Below are positions 44,598-55,480 of a stretch of 64,000 bases of DNA, in pieces. Made by a program: the position numbers and the translations under genes. How positions within the stretch are numbered: position 1 is the stretch's first letter; every line of letters begins with the position of its first letter. Origin of the DNA: Coenobita brevimanus (Eukaryota; Arthropoda; Malacostraca; Decapoda; Coenobitidae); assembly GCA_032717465.1 (NCBI GenBank), contig CM064690.1, positions 13,942,830 to 14,006,829 on the forward strand. The letters are read 5' to 3'. The notes under the pieces were generated by a model. It did not search any database and had not been told where the DNA came from. It saw only the letters and a list, made by a program, of their open reading frames with translations.

Positions 44598-44874
44598 CAG
44601 TACCCTCGCGTCCAGCATGGTAATATTGTCATGCGTGGGTCACATGTTGGACCAAAAATGTGTTGGACTAACTATAGAGCATATGGGGAAAAATGAATTA
44701 TGTCAGCAACCCTCGGAAAAGTCACCCTAAATACCTACTATATACCTATGCATATATTGGTACTATTGTAATTATAATAAATGGTACTGTGCTATGAATG
44801 ATAACTAACCTTTTAAGATAGTGTTGGTGGGCTTGCTGGGAATGGAAGGTGGTATCCAAGGCTGTAGGTAGTCC

Positions 44875-45010
44875 TACTGGGTCCCCGGAGGATGGCTGCT
44901 GGCGTCACTAGCGGGTAATGGCTGTTGCTCCTCCTCAACCTCCCTCATAAATCCTTTGAAATCACACTCAAAATCACTATCTTTGTCCACAGCCATGGAA
45001 GGTCCTGCTT
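44875..45010 (-). pseudogene. Tig-D transposase C-terminal tail
   Basis: The minus strand reads VPGQAEAGPSMAVDKDSDFE, CDFKGFMREVEEEQQ and LPASDASSHPPGTQ followed by a stop. The D-F-x-GFM-x-EV block parallels the tail in Tig-H at 63531-63686. Acidic, low-complexity C-termini are common in Tigger proteins. The DDE domain is missing. Confidence 0.55.
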
Positions 45011-45450
45011 CTGCCTGTCCTGGCACTGTAATCCTCGGCAAAGTGCATGCTTCTCACACTGTTGCCAGAGCCCCGTCTTGTGACTGTGGAAAGTGATCGC
45101 TGTCGCTGACTCGGTAGAGAATGAGGAGAAGCAACTTTGTTTATAAACTGGTACGCTCGCCGATGAGAAGGGTTTCAAAACGATTGATATTTATTCTAAA
45201 ATATTAACATGTATTCAGTGTCAGGCTAAATGTTCAATGCTGTAGTACGATACATTCTCTGTTGAGTCGCCTGGGTTTTGGTCACACTGTTTGGCCGTCG
45301 TATGCTCGGCAGGAATCCATCCAGATGAATTCCAATTGCCCGTGGTATCGTCGGCAATTTTACTACGTTACCGTTCCGATTTACCATCGTATCCTCGGCA
45401 AACCTGGTATGAAGTGCCGTGTGATAGCCTTCGGCTGCCAGGATCTTGTC

Positions 45451-45606
45451 TTAGTTTTTTATTATGTTCACGTTGGCTTCATTCATGTCGTAGGCCTTGG
45501 CAATGTCAACTTTCCTCTCCCCTTTCTTCCTCTCGATGCTTTCTAGCTTGGTGGCCTGAGGGAGGTGCCGATGCTTCTTGGGGTTCTCAGAAGGCTTCCT
45601 AGGCAT
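45451..45606 (-). pseudogene. Tig-D transposase N-terminal HTH remnant
   Basis: Starts MPRKPSENPKKHRHLPQATK, then LESIERKKGERKVDIAKAYD, a psq/CENP-B type helix-turn-helix as in the N-terminus of pogo/Tigger transposases, ending at a stop after NIIKN. I take the Met at 45606 as the start because the upstream extension to 45669 has a different, hydrophobic character and the M-P-R-K opening is typical. Copy 2 has the same segment at 59416-59574. Confidence 0.68.
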
Positions 45607-46046
45607 CGTAAGCAGGGTAAAATGCAGTAACAAGGACAGAAAATGCAGCAAGAAAAAAGCACCTTCCAATGCAATTGTGCGACTGAGTGGCGCTGTAGCA
45701 GGAGAAATTTAAACAAAACATCACGTGACACCAGAAGCGTTTTTAATTGGGCAGCATCACGATCACATCACGATAGCGGGCGGGGAAGGCTACTTGATCA
45801 GAAGTTTTCATTGGCTATCATCATCATGGGAATGTCCAGTATGACTGTGTTGGACCGGGGTGATCGTGCTAGAGTGAACTCTACAGATTTCGCCCACTTC
45901 TCGGAGATCTGTGCGTGTTATGCTAACACACTCGTGTTGCAGTAATTAAATCGTATTAAATAATACTAATTAATTGCTCTCCGTGCTGGACCCGAATCAT
46001 GCTGGACTAACGCGTGTTGGACGCAAGGGTACTGTATATATGTATA

Positions 46047-46768
46047 CACTCAACCCTCGGCTATCACGGGTTCCGCTATAGCGTATCTTGCTATCATGCC
46101 TATATAAAAAACTACCCAGATACCTTTATCACGCACTAAATGCCTGCTATCACGCACCGCAAATGTTTGAAAATTTCAAAAAGGCCAGGCTCCAGTGCTC
46201 CACCCAGCCAACAAAAGCTTCACTCCGTGATTGGTCGTGTGACATCAGCGCCAGCCGAGAACTGATTGGCCGCCTGACCGAGTCTCCTGCCCGCCAAACC
46301 ATTCAAGTGCGCACCCTCAGACCGTGAACAGTGATAGCGTGAACAATAACCTTTTTTATGATATGACCATGGCCAACGTACCCCCTCCCTGTCCCCCTAC
46401 CATCACCCAACATAATGCTGCGGCACCTGGCAGGGAAATAAAGAAGAGGAAGAACCTAAGTTATGCAGATAAACTGGAAATGTGAAACTTATAGACAATG
46501 GTGAGACCAAGCAAAGTGTGGGCAAGAAACATAACATCAATGAATCAACTGTGAGGGGTATTTATAAGAATCGTGATCACATCATAAAACATGCTCATTT
46601 TTAGACTATTATATATTAATATGTGGTAAAAAAAAGGTATCTGAGGGTAAATATTGAGGTCATGGCACCAATTAGAATAATTACCATAAGTTCTTCAATT
46701 CGGCTATCACGGTTTCAGCTATAGCGCAGCCATAGCAGGACCAATTGGGAGTGATAGCTGAGGGTTGA

Positions 46769-46771
<3 letters not shown>
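46047..46771 (+). mobile_element. Tig-F MITE (pogo/Tigger type)
   Basis: TA at both ends. Left end CACTCAACCCTCGGCTATCA and inverted right end CACTCAACCCTCAGCTATCA, TIRs with one difference in 20. It contains a short transposase HTH remnant. Confidence 0.88.
46434..46605 (+). pseudogene. Tig-F transposase HTH remnant
   Basis: Read across one frameshift near 46482: IKKRKNLSYADKLEM, then LIDNGETKQSVGKKHNINES and TVRGIYKNRDHI. This is the CENP-B N-terminal helix-turn-helix pattern of Tigger proteins (L-x-Y-x-x-K-L-E, S-V-x-x-x-x-x-I-x-x-STVR-x-I). Nothing further of the protein remains. Confidence 0.72.
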
Positions 46772-46819
<48 letters not shown>

Positions 46820-46883
46820 GCAGCAGCAGGTTTCATCAGCCATTACAAATCCACTGCTGAACAAAGGCCTCCAAACATATATA
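46772..46883. repeat. (AT)n array with 50-bp module copy 4
   Basis: AT array at 46772-46816, then AGCAGCAGCAGGTTTCATCA and GCCATTACAAATCC up to 46870, then a short AT run. Confidence 0.92.
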
Positions 46884-48334
46884 CAGTATAACCTCGATAT
46901 AACGGACTTCAATATAGCGGAATTCGCTTTTATCAGACTCGAGGAGCCAAGTGGATTAAATTCTTATGTGTCAAGAAAAGTCCAATAAAACCAGAAGCAG
47001 TCCTCTCTTGGAATAAGCGAATAAACAAACAAACGGAGCAGATACCATAACATCGTCCCTCCTCTCTCTCTCCTCCTCCATACCTTCTCTTCCTCCCCAT
47101 CCCCTCTCTGGTGAGAGAGAGAGAGAGAGAGAGAAAGGTAAAATTGAAAATGAAAATAACTGAAAAATGAGTGTACGAGTGAGGGTGAAAGAGAGCACTC
47201 AAGTGAATATGGAATGTTGAAGTCAACAGAGAGAGAGAGTAAATAGAGAAATGACAAGTGGCGTCCCCTTAGCATAAACAAATGAGGGAGATAGGCATAA
47301 CCTTGGTCCCTCCTCTCTCTTTCCTTCTATATATCCTCCCCTTCTCTCTGTCTCCGGGAGAGAGAGGTGAAAGTGAATGAAAAAATGAAGGTTCGTGAAG
47401 GCATTGTGAAGGTGAAAGTGAATGTAGTGTGAAAGTGAAGGCAAAAGTAAAAGTGAATGTTGAAGATGAAAGTGAAGGTGGAAGGTGAAAATGAGGGTGA
47501 AGGTGAAAGAAAAAGTGAAGGTGAAGTCAAAAGTAAAAGTGAAGGTGAAGATGGAAGGTGAAAGTGAAGGTGAAAGGTGATAGTGTGGGTGAAGGTGAAA
47601 GGTGATAGTGTGGGTGAAAGTGAAGGTGAAAGGTGATAGTGTGGGTGAAAGTGAAGGTGAAAGGTGATAGTGTGGGTGAAAGTGAAGGTGAAAGGTGATA
47701 GTGTGGGTGAAAGTGAAGGTGAAAATGAATGAAAATGAAGGTGAAAGTGAAGGTGAAAATGAATGTAAAAGTGAAGATGGTGAAAATGAATGTGAAAGTG
47801 AGGGTGAAAATAAATGTAAAAGTGAAGATGAAGGTGAAAGAAAAGTTGAAAGTGAAAGTGAAGGTGGAAGTGAATGTGACAGTAAAAGAAGGGAGGGCAA
47901 AAGTGAAGCTGAGTGAATAATTGTAAAGGTAAAAGTGACAATGAGAAAGTAAGGCTGCAAGTGAAGGTGAAAGGGAAATTCAAAATGAGTGATACTGAAA
48001 GTGAGTGTGAAGGTGAAGGTGAATATGAAATGAGCATGGAAGAGAATATGAAAGTGAATGTGAATGTCAGAGCGAACTGAAAGTGAAGGTAAAAATGAAT
48101 GGGAAGGTGAAGATGAAGGTGACGACGAAGACAAAAATATGTGAAGTAAATCAGAAGTGCCCAGTGCGGGGAGAGAGAGAGAGAGCGAGAATAAATGCAT
48201 GAATGACAAGCAAGCCTCTGTGCATAACAAAAGAAGGAGGACGTCGAGGGGGGAGTCCTGATGTCGCTTTTATTGGACTTTCGCTTTTTTCGGACTGGCT
48301 TGGGCCCCAATTAATCCGATATAGTGAGGTTTTA

Positions 48335-48337
<3 letters not shown>
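46884..48337. mobile_element. Tig-E copy 3, carrying a GTGAAA-rich satellite
   Basis: Left end CAGTATAACCTCGATATAAC, inverted right end CAGTAAAACCTCACTATATC, TA at both ends. The subterminal sequence matches the Tig-E copies at 24979 and 26397. The interior is replaced or expanded by purine-rich repeats. Confidence 0.85.
47345..48165. repeat. Purine-rich GTGAAA/GTGAAG satellite
   Basis: Hexamer-based repeat (GTGAAGGTGAAA) with a higher-order block GGTGATAGTGTGGGTGAAAG repeated about five times at 47575-47720 (period 25-31 bp). Long Ser/Phe/His-rich minus-strand frames across it are by-products. Confidence 0.92.
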
Positions 48338-48403
<66 letters not shown>

Positions 48404-48474
48404 CAGCAGCTTTCATTAGCCATTACAAATCCACTGCTGAACAAAGGCCTCCAAATATATATATATATACCTGT
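48338..48474. repeat. (AT)n array with 50-bp module copy 5
   Basis: AT array at 48338-48400, module at 48401-48455 (CAGCAGCAGCTTTCATTAGC then CATTACAAATCCACTGC), and a short AT run. Confidence 0.92.
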
Positions 48475-51400
48475 AAGTAATCCCTCTAATATCCGAATGC
48501 CCAATATCCGAACATCCCCACTAACCGGACATAAGCGTCCCGGGATCCAATATTCCCAAAATGGTCCGAAAACCACAAAAAAATTGAGGGAAAAAAAAAA
48601 AAAAAAATCCCGCCCGTAAATTGAACTTAGCGCATGGGGCGCGGAACGGCTTTGCTGTGGCGCGTCATTCCTCCGACGTCCGATAGAGCGCCCCTGCATC
48701 CTTCCCACTTTCCGCCTGTCTCTCGTCGCGTGTGCACACTCGTCGTCATGGCTGCCAACATGCTCGCTTTTGTGGTGGTGCCTTACCTGCTGCAGGCACT
48801 CCTGCTGCTCTCGTGCCTCTTATTAGTGTGTGTGATGATGGCCTCGCCGCCTGAGAAGAGGAAGAAAGTGGTGTTGACTCTGGAGAAGAAATGGGAGATA
48901 TTGGAGAAAGTAGATCCGGGGTGATCTTCTTCCCACATCCTCCATGAGTTCAACCTGGCCCGATCTACTTTGTTCGATATCAAGAGATCCCGAGACAAAC
49001 TCATGCAGTACACGGCTGACTTCTCGTCGAGAAGCAAACGCAACGTGGAGAGGAATGTGATGTTTACTCCCAAGTTTGCTGAAGTCGACCGCTCCACGTT
49101 GATTTGGTATCGACAGCAACGTGCTGCTGGTGTGATGGTACGTGGTACGGAGCTGAAGGCTGCTGCTGAGAAGTTTGCCAGGCTTCACGATGCCATAGAC
49201 TTCAAGGCATCCGAGGGTTGCCTCTTCGCATTCAAGTTACGGCATGGCCTTACCAACCGTAAAGCTCATGGCGAAGCTTTGGACACTAACGAGGATGGAG
49301 TTGACGAGTTTCGGCACAAGGTGAAGGGCTTGATTGACAGGGAGGGCCTCACTCTCGGTCAGGTCTACAATGCTGACGAAACTGGTTTATTCTATCGCTC
49401 TTTGCCAACGAACACTCTAGCCGAGGAGACGGAGAAGCGTGTACCTGGCCGCAAGCTCTCCAAGCAACGGATATCTGCTTTGTGTTGTGCCAATGCTAAC
49501 AGCATGCACTGGCTTAAGCCTGTTATTGTTGGCCGTCCAAAGCAGCATCGGTGTCTTCGTGGGGTGATGGATGTCCTTCCTATCGTCTAGTACCATTCTT
49601 TGAAGGCATGGTTTACAGCCCAGATCTTCAAAGACTTGTTCTACCGCCACTTCGTCAAGGAGGTCATACATTACCAGACGAAGACACTGGGAATCCTGCG
49701 TGACCAGGTAAAGGCCCTCCTTCTCCTCGACAATGCACCTGCCCACCCGTGCGACAAGGACTTGGTGGCTGAGAATGGCCGGATTAGGTGCATGTTTCTG
49801 CCACCTAATACGACTGCTCTCATCCAACCAATGGGCCAAGGAGTGATCGTGGCAACAAAGCGCCTATACAGACGGAAGTTCCTGGACGAGGTGATGGTTG
49901 TTCTCGAGGACGAGGACTAGCGCAGGGAGGGACGGGACACACGAGGCCAGCGGACTTTGGAAAACCTTCGCCGCTACATCAAGTCTGCAATCTACAACTG
50001 GGCCAGTGCATGGAAGGAAGTCCCTGTCAAGACTAGAAAATGGTTGGTCTCGTCTGCTTCTCGGAACGGATGGGGAGTACGATTTCCTAGGTTTTGACGT
50101 GGATGATTTCCATGCACGTCTTTGTACGCATGGCGACGATGTTGATGTGGACAATGTGCGTGAGTGGTTGGATGACGACAAGGGCGATCCTGGGTATCAG
50201 AGCATGTCTGATATCGAGATCGCATCTTCAGTTGCAGGTGTCAGTACCCAGCTTGAAGATTCCGACAAGGACGGCGACGATGATGCGGACTCCTCTCAGC
50301 AGGACACTACTCCAGCCCTACCCAAGCTGAGCGCACTCTGGGAACACCTAGAGTTCGTTCTCAACTACCTGGAACACCTGGACTGCGACAGGGAGATGGG
50401 GCCCTTAGGACTTGTGGAGGAAGTGCGTGTTTTCAGGCAGTGCATCATCAGTCGTCAGAATCGTCGTTCCTTGCATCAATCAACGATTGATAGTTTTTTC
50501 AGGCCCGTGACCCCTGCTGTGCCCAGCCCTGGCTCCACTCCGTTGCCTCCCCAAGACAGGCCCTCATGCTCCGAGCCACAGCCCAGCACATCAGCCATGG
50601 TGGAGTCACCGCTCGACATGAGTTTGCGTCTATCTTCAGAGTCGTCTGCAGTGGGTATGCCTTCACCACGACCCAGCGATGCACCCTTAGATCACCTGCC
50701 AGTGATACTCTCGGACTCTGACAGTGATTAAACAGCAAGAACTTCTCCACTAGACCACACGGGAATTTACAGTGTTGTGCAGTGAAAAAAACCGTGCATT
50801 GTGTTAAGGATTTACAGTTGTGAGTGAAAAGACAATTTTGGAACAAAGTTTAACATAAATAGACTTGTTTGTTTTTGCTTTAGAAAATGATTAGAAGAGT
50901 GGGAAAAGTTAAAGTGCAGAGTGCACCACTTAGTAAGTTACAATGGAGCATAAGTTAGACAAGAGTGCGCACTATGAAGAGAACAGACTTCTGAGTGCGA
51001 TTGACTAAGTTCAGTGCAAGACTTCGTGAACAGTGTACTGCAAGTGCTTCAGGAAATCCTTCTTACTGTCAGAGTCTGAGAGGAGGCGGTTATTCATCGA
51101 GATGGCCATGGACTTGCTGTAAGTAGGCAGAATGTTTCATACTGTACTTTTTTCCATACTATACTTACCTCAAACACCTCATTTCACTCTTTAATGTCCT
51201 TTATTGGTGTGAATAGGGGGTTAGGAGCTATGCATGTGCAGTAGGAAGGTGTTTTTCTGAGTTAGGCTAGGTTAGGGTTCATAAGTGCCAGTCCAGGAGC
51301 CAGGGACTTGTAAGTACCCAGAATGTTGAATATTGTATGAACCTACCTCAAAAACCTCATTTTATGCTTCTTTTGCATTTATTTCAGTCTTTTATGTGCC

Positions 51401-51576
51401 TTATAGGTGTGATTTGGATCTTAAATACGTGCTATGCATGTCCAGAAGGAGTTGTATAGGTGTTTCTCTGAGTTAGGGTCCATTAGTACAAGTCCATAAG
51501 CTGGGGCCCAGTATCCGGACAGGACCACTATCCGGACCTGCCTATGGCCCTATTACGTCGGATATTGGAGGGATTA

Positions 51577-51579
<3 letters not shown>
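48475..51579 (+). mobile_element. Tig-A copy 1, full length (about 3.1 kb)
   Basis: Left end AGTAATCCCTCTAATATCC (first base apparently lost); inverted right end CAGTAATCCCTCCAATATCC, then TA at 51580-51581. It contains a full but mutated Tigger-type transposase gene and AT-rich 3' sequence. The other full-length copies are at 55478 and 60160 in the opposite orientation. Confidence 0.9.
48838..50731 (+). pseudogene. Tig-A transposase copy 1, stops and frameshifts
   Basis: Tigger/jerky-type DDE transposase. Domains in order: the psq-like HTH starting MASPPEKRKKVVLTLEKKWE (48838-49000), the CENP-B HTH with IWYRQQRAAGVMVRGTELKA and GCLFAFKLRHGL (49100-49260), and the DDE core with YNADETGLFYRS (first Asp, about 49370), LLLLDNAPAHPC (second, about 49730) and FLPPNTTALIQPMGQG (third position, Gly at 49834-49836 instead of Asp). 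An acidic C-terminus with DSDSD follows. In-frame stops lie at 48922, 49588 and 49918, each replacing a codon that is sense in another copy, and two frameshifts lie between about 49950 and 50090. Inactive. Confidence 0.88.
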
Positions 51580-51581
<2 letters not shown>

Positions 51582-51653
<72 letters not shown>

Positions 51654-51717
51654 CTGTATATATATCCCTATTATGTCGGATATTGGAGGGATTACTGTAT
51701 ATATATATATATATACA
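51582..51717. repeat. (AT)n arrays with a solo Tig-A end
   Basis: AT arrays interrupted by TATGTCGGATATTGGAGGG then ATTACTG (51668-51699), which repeats the terminal ~32 bases of the neighbouring Tig-A right end. A second such solo end is at 52863-52897. Confidence 0.9.
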
Positions 51718-52799
51718 GTAACCCCTCCAATATCCGGATCAATAGAGCCATAGGCAGGTCCGGATAGTGGTCCTGTCCGGATATTGGGCCCCAGCTTATG
51801 GACTAGTACTTATGGACCCTAACTCTGAAAAACACCTATACAACTCCCTCTGGACATGCATAGCACCTATTTAAGACCCAAATCACACCAATAAGGGACA
51901 TAAAAGACTGAAATAAATGCAAAAGAACCATAAAATGAGGTTTTAGAGGTGAGTTTATACAATATTAAACATTCTGGGTACTTACAAGTCCCTTGGTCTT
52001 GGACTGGTTTGAACCGCCAGTTTGCAGTCCACAGTTAATCCTCTGCACTCTAAATTCTAATTTCTTAACACTGCACAACACTGTAAATTCCTGTGTGTTC
52101 TAGTGGCAAGGTATTGCAGTTTATTCACTGTTTATTCACAAAAAACAAGCACCTGTGGCTTGCACTGTTATGAGTATCTGCTCTCCATCGGAGTTAAGCT
52201 GTGACTGTTGATGTTGGTGGGGTAACAGAGTTGCCAGATCGCAACAGCCACATTACCAATCTCCTCAACTTTCATTGTCAAATATAACTTTTCATTACCA
52301 AATTCGTAAAGCTAGCATATATTCTTCACTAATTATATATACAAGTGGAAATACATGTAATCACTCTCCTTATAACTAACACCATGTTGATTATTTTCAC
52401 ACTATGTAGGGTAGCAGATTAATCAGAGAGAGCAAACAATCCACCATCTCCATCCTGTGTATCCTCATACATGTGAAAAATCCATTTGGTAATGCATTAT
52501 TCTAATGCATTACCAAACGAATTTTTCATTACCAAATTGGCCCACACTTGGTAATGAAAAATACCAAATGGCAACCTGACAGGGGAGGGGGAGGGGGAGG
52601 AAGGAAGGGGTGAAGGGACCATGGTGTAACAGCTGTTTGGCGCCAGGCGGGAATTTCAAATTATGGGAGGGAAAACAGTCAGATTTTTTTCGAATTTTTT
52701 GCAGTTTTTGGCCCCTTTTGGGAATACTGGATCCCAGGAGGATTATGTCCGGTTAGTGGGGATGTTCGGATATTGGGCGTTCGGATATTAGAGGGATTA

Positions 52800-52802
<3 letters not shown>
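51718..52802. mobile_element. Tig-A MITE (1085 bp), inverted, with nested hAT-like MITE
   Basis: Left end CAGTAACCCCTCCAATATCC, inverted right end CAGTAATCCCTCTAATATCC, TA on both sides. Subterminal blocks match the full-length Tig-A copies. The transposase is replaced. A nested module bounded by AGAGTTGCCAG (about 52227) and GGCAACCTGAC (about 52580) is shared with 34205-34540. Confidence 0.85.
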
Positions 52803-52853
<51 letters not shown>

Positions 52854-52893
52854 TGTATATATATCCCTATTACGTCGGATATTGGAGGGATTA

Positions 52894-52946
<53 letters not shown>
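52803..52946. repeat. (AT)n arrays with a second solo Tig-A end
   Basis: AT arrays around TACGTCGGATATTGGAGGG then ATTACTG at 52863-52897. It matches the A1-type right end, not the right end of the adjoining MITE. Confidence 0.9.
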
Positions 52947-52949
<3 letters not shown>

Positions 52950-53943
52950 TCAGTGCAATGGAAGTCTGGACCCTCTAATTCGCACCATATATTTGGTAGG
53001 GTCCAATAAATATCGTAGGAAAATTCCTATAGTCAGTGGATTTTTTTCTTGTGGCTTCTAACAACTTTATAGGCTTACCACCAAATGCTGTGAGATTATG
53101 AGCTCAGTGCCTGCCTGACTTTGGATGGGAGAGCACGTCAGATTTTCTTGTCCTGCCTGGCACTTGTTAATTTCAAAGCTCTTGTTCTCACACCCTCCTC
53201 TCCCTTAGTGAATCATTGGAGATGGGTCCCAAGCCATTAACTGATGTAGAAAAAGCCCGAATTTTAACTATGAGAGAGAAAAATGTAAAAATTAAGGATA
53301 TTTGTATTCGAACTGGGCGATGAAAATCTACCGTTATGGCACTCCTCGCTGCTGCCCGCCACCTGCCAAAAAACACAATTCCCCAACATAAAGACAGGCT
53401 AGGACCTAAAAGGAAGACATCACCAACTACAAACAGGTTACTGAAGCAAGCTGTGATAAAAGACCCACGTTTGACTGCTAGACAGCTGAAAGATATGTAC
53501 TCAGAATTGCTGAAAGATGTGTCTGAAAGAACCATACAGCATCGACTTCAGAAAGACTTCACGATCCCAAACCGTACTGTTGCACTGAAGCCTCTCCTTA
53601 ATTTTTGTATTTTCCTTTCTCATAGTTAAAATTCGGGCTTTTCCTGCATCAGTTAGTGGCTTCGGACCCATCTCCAATGATTCACTAATGCAGAGGCGGG
53701 TGTGAAAACGAGAGCTTTGAAATTAACAAGAGCCAGGCAGGACAAGAAAATCTGACGTGGTCTCACATCCAAAGTCAGGCAGGCACTGAGCTAATAATCT
53801 CACAGCATTTGGTCGTAAGCCTGTAAAGTTGCTAGAAGCCACCAGAAAAAAATCCACCGACTACAGGAATTTTCCTACAATATTTCTTGGACCCTACCAA
53901 ATATATGGTGCAAATTAGAGGGTCCAGACTTCCATTGCGCCGA

Positions 53944-53946
<3 letters not shown>
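52947..53946. mobile_element. Fold-back Tc1-like element with ~350-bp inverted arms
   Basis: An exactly 1000-bp element with TA on both sides. Left end CAGTCAGTGCAATGGAAGTC, inverted right end CAGTCGGCGCAATGGAAGTC. The inverted match continues for about 340-355 bases (left arm 52947-53305, right arm 53592-53946) at roughly 90% identity by eye. The arms include the first ~25 codons of the transposase gene. The central ~290 bases are single copy. Confidence 0.9.
53222..53600 (+). pseudogene. Tc1-like transposase N-terminal DNA-binding part
   Basis: Reads MGPKPLTDVEKARILTMREK, then NVKIKDICIRTGR, a stop at 53321-53323, KSTVMALLAAARHLPKN, then RTSP-like KTSPTTNRLLKQAVIKDPRL, TARQLKDMYSELLKDVSERT and IQHRLQKDF. 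These are the two helix-turn-helix parts of the paired-like domain of Tc1-family transposases, with T-x-R-x-x-K near the start of the second. The catalytic DDE domain is absent: the frame ends where the inverted arm begins at about 53592. An antisense copy of the first ~25 codons lies at about 53600-53675. Confidence 0.8.
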
Positions 53947-53948
<2 letters not shown>

Positions 53949-53987
<39 letters not shown>

Positions 53988-53990
53988 TTA
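53949..53990. repeat. (AT)n array
   Basis: AT array between the fold-back element and Tig-G. Confidence 0.95.
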
Positions 53991-53992
53991 TA

Positions 53993-55431
53993 CAGTACAA
54001 TCCCAGTTAACCGGGCAGCTTGGGGAATTGACCTTCCCGGTTACAGATTTTTCCCATAGTTCTAATATTCAAATCTATACAAAGACGATAATTATCACGG
54101 CAGTAAATACAATTCAGGTACTCACCACTCACATCAGGGGCCACATGAAGAGATTCCACTTGAAAAATTGCCTCGTAAACACACACCATGGTCATAATGC
54201 ACATGCATGCAATGCCTTGCAGTACTGCAAAATGCACAAGTCCATTCTGTTAACTACCGAATAATTTGTTGTATGTACTGTACTCATAAAAATTGAAAAC
54301 TAAAGAAATGAAATCCTGAATATTTATTGGTGAATTATCACGACACCTGTGCCCCCACATGAGCTTTGTTTACTGTCCCGACCCTGACTGACCGCCACCA
54401 TTCCCCCACTCATCTGTTTTGCACCATTCTGTTAACTACCGAAGTATTCGTTGTATGTACTGTACTCATAAAAGTGGAAAAATAAAGAAATAAAATCTTG
54501 AACATTTATTGGTGAACTGACGTTAAGACTGCACTGTAGAATTATCACGACACCTGTGCCCCCACATAAGGTTTGTTTACGGTCCCGGCCCCGATTGACC
54601 ACCACCATTCCACCCTTCACCTGCCAATCAGCTGTTTTGCACAAAATAAAATACATGATGTACATATGAAGTGCAAGCATATTATTTTTTTTTTTCTTCC
54701 AACAAAGTAAACCTTCATTCCTATTAACATTTTTTTTTTTTTAATCTCTGCCAGCACACATGCGTTCTAAGATGAATTTCTGTGGTGCAAGTTAGAGTCG
54801 GTCCGTTAGGAAGAAAAACACTGGCGTTTGCTGTTTGCTGATTTGCTCCCTCCCGAGATGTCTGGTTTACAAATTCCATGCCTGTCTTTGAAACGATTTA
54901 ACCATCCATTACTGAAATCACACTCGACTTCTGTATTAATTTACTGTGAAACTCTCTTGCTTTTTCTTGTAAAAGAGGACCAGAAATAGGTGCTCCCCTA
55001 GATCTTTCTAAGCAAAACCACTCAAACAATGAAGAGTATGCTTACGTTTAGTTTGCTCTTTAGGCATTTTGGAGTGTTGAAATTACTGTCCATCAGAGCA
55101 ACACAACAGCAAAAGAGCTTGTTTACTGTCTGTTGGTAAAAAGGAGACTGGTGATTTGTGGAAATTGTGGAGGATGACCGAATTCAAGTAGGGGAAAGAG
55201 GGAAGAGGAGGGGTGGTTAAGAGGATTTACTAGGGATTTACATTAGCCAGAAATGCCTTCACCTCACTTAGTCCGACTTCACCCAGCCTCGCATGACACG
55301 ATAAAATGGCGGTTTGGCAGTCCATTCAAATTGGTGCACAGTTATAACTTACTGACATTTTTACCAGCCCTTGAATTTTCCCGTTTTTTTTAGTATTCCG
55401 TTTGTCTGGATACCGGATAGCAGGGATTGTA

Positions 55432-55434
<3 letters not shown>
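53993..55434 (-). mobile_element. Tig-G element (pogo/Tigger type)
   Basis: Left end CAGTACAATCCCAGTTAACC, inverted right end CAGTACAATCCCTGCTATCC, TA on both sides. It contains a decayed transposase N-terminal region on the minus strand and a diverged ~130-bp direct repeat (AACTACCGAATAATTCG-type and TTATCACGACACC blocks) at 54245-54575. Confidence 0.82.
54790..55075 (-). pseudogene. Tig-G transposase HTH remnant
   Basis: Across frameshifts the minus strand reads [13 protein letters not shown] (start about 55066), [28 protein letters not shown] and [20 protein letters not shown]. This is the CENP-B/Tc5 HTH pattern of Tigger proteins: R-x-x-x-x-P-x-S-G-P-x-x-x-x-KA, then GWL-x-RFK-x-RHGI. 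The DDE domain is not found. Confidence 0.7.

Positions 55435-55435
<1 letters not shown>

Positions 55436-55477
<42 letters not shown>
55436..55477. repeat. (AT)n array
   Basis: AT array between Tig-G and Tig-A copy 2. Confidence 0.95.

Positions 55478-55480
<3 letters not shown>

Larger units (their letters stand above)
44598..46034 (-). mobile_element. Tig-D copy 1 (pogo/Tigger deletion derivative)
   Basis: A 1437-bp element with TA on both sides. Left end CAGTACCCTCGCGTCCAGCA, inverted right end CAGTACCCTTGCGTCCAACA. It retains both ends of a transposase gene with the catalytic middle deleted, and matches copy 2 at 58562-60003 over its full length with few differences. Confidence 0.88.

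Noticed and set aside
47223..48310. Two overlapping Ser/Phe/His-rich frames of about 330 codons on the minus strand
   Set aside because: Composition-driven translations of the GTGAAA satellite; two phases are open at once and neither has a non-repeat domain.
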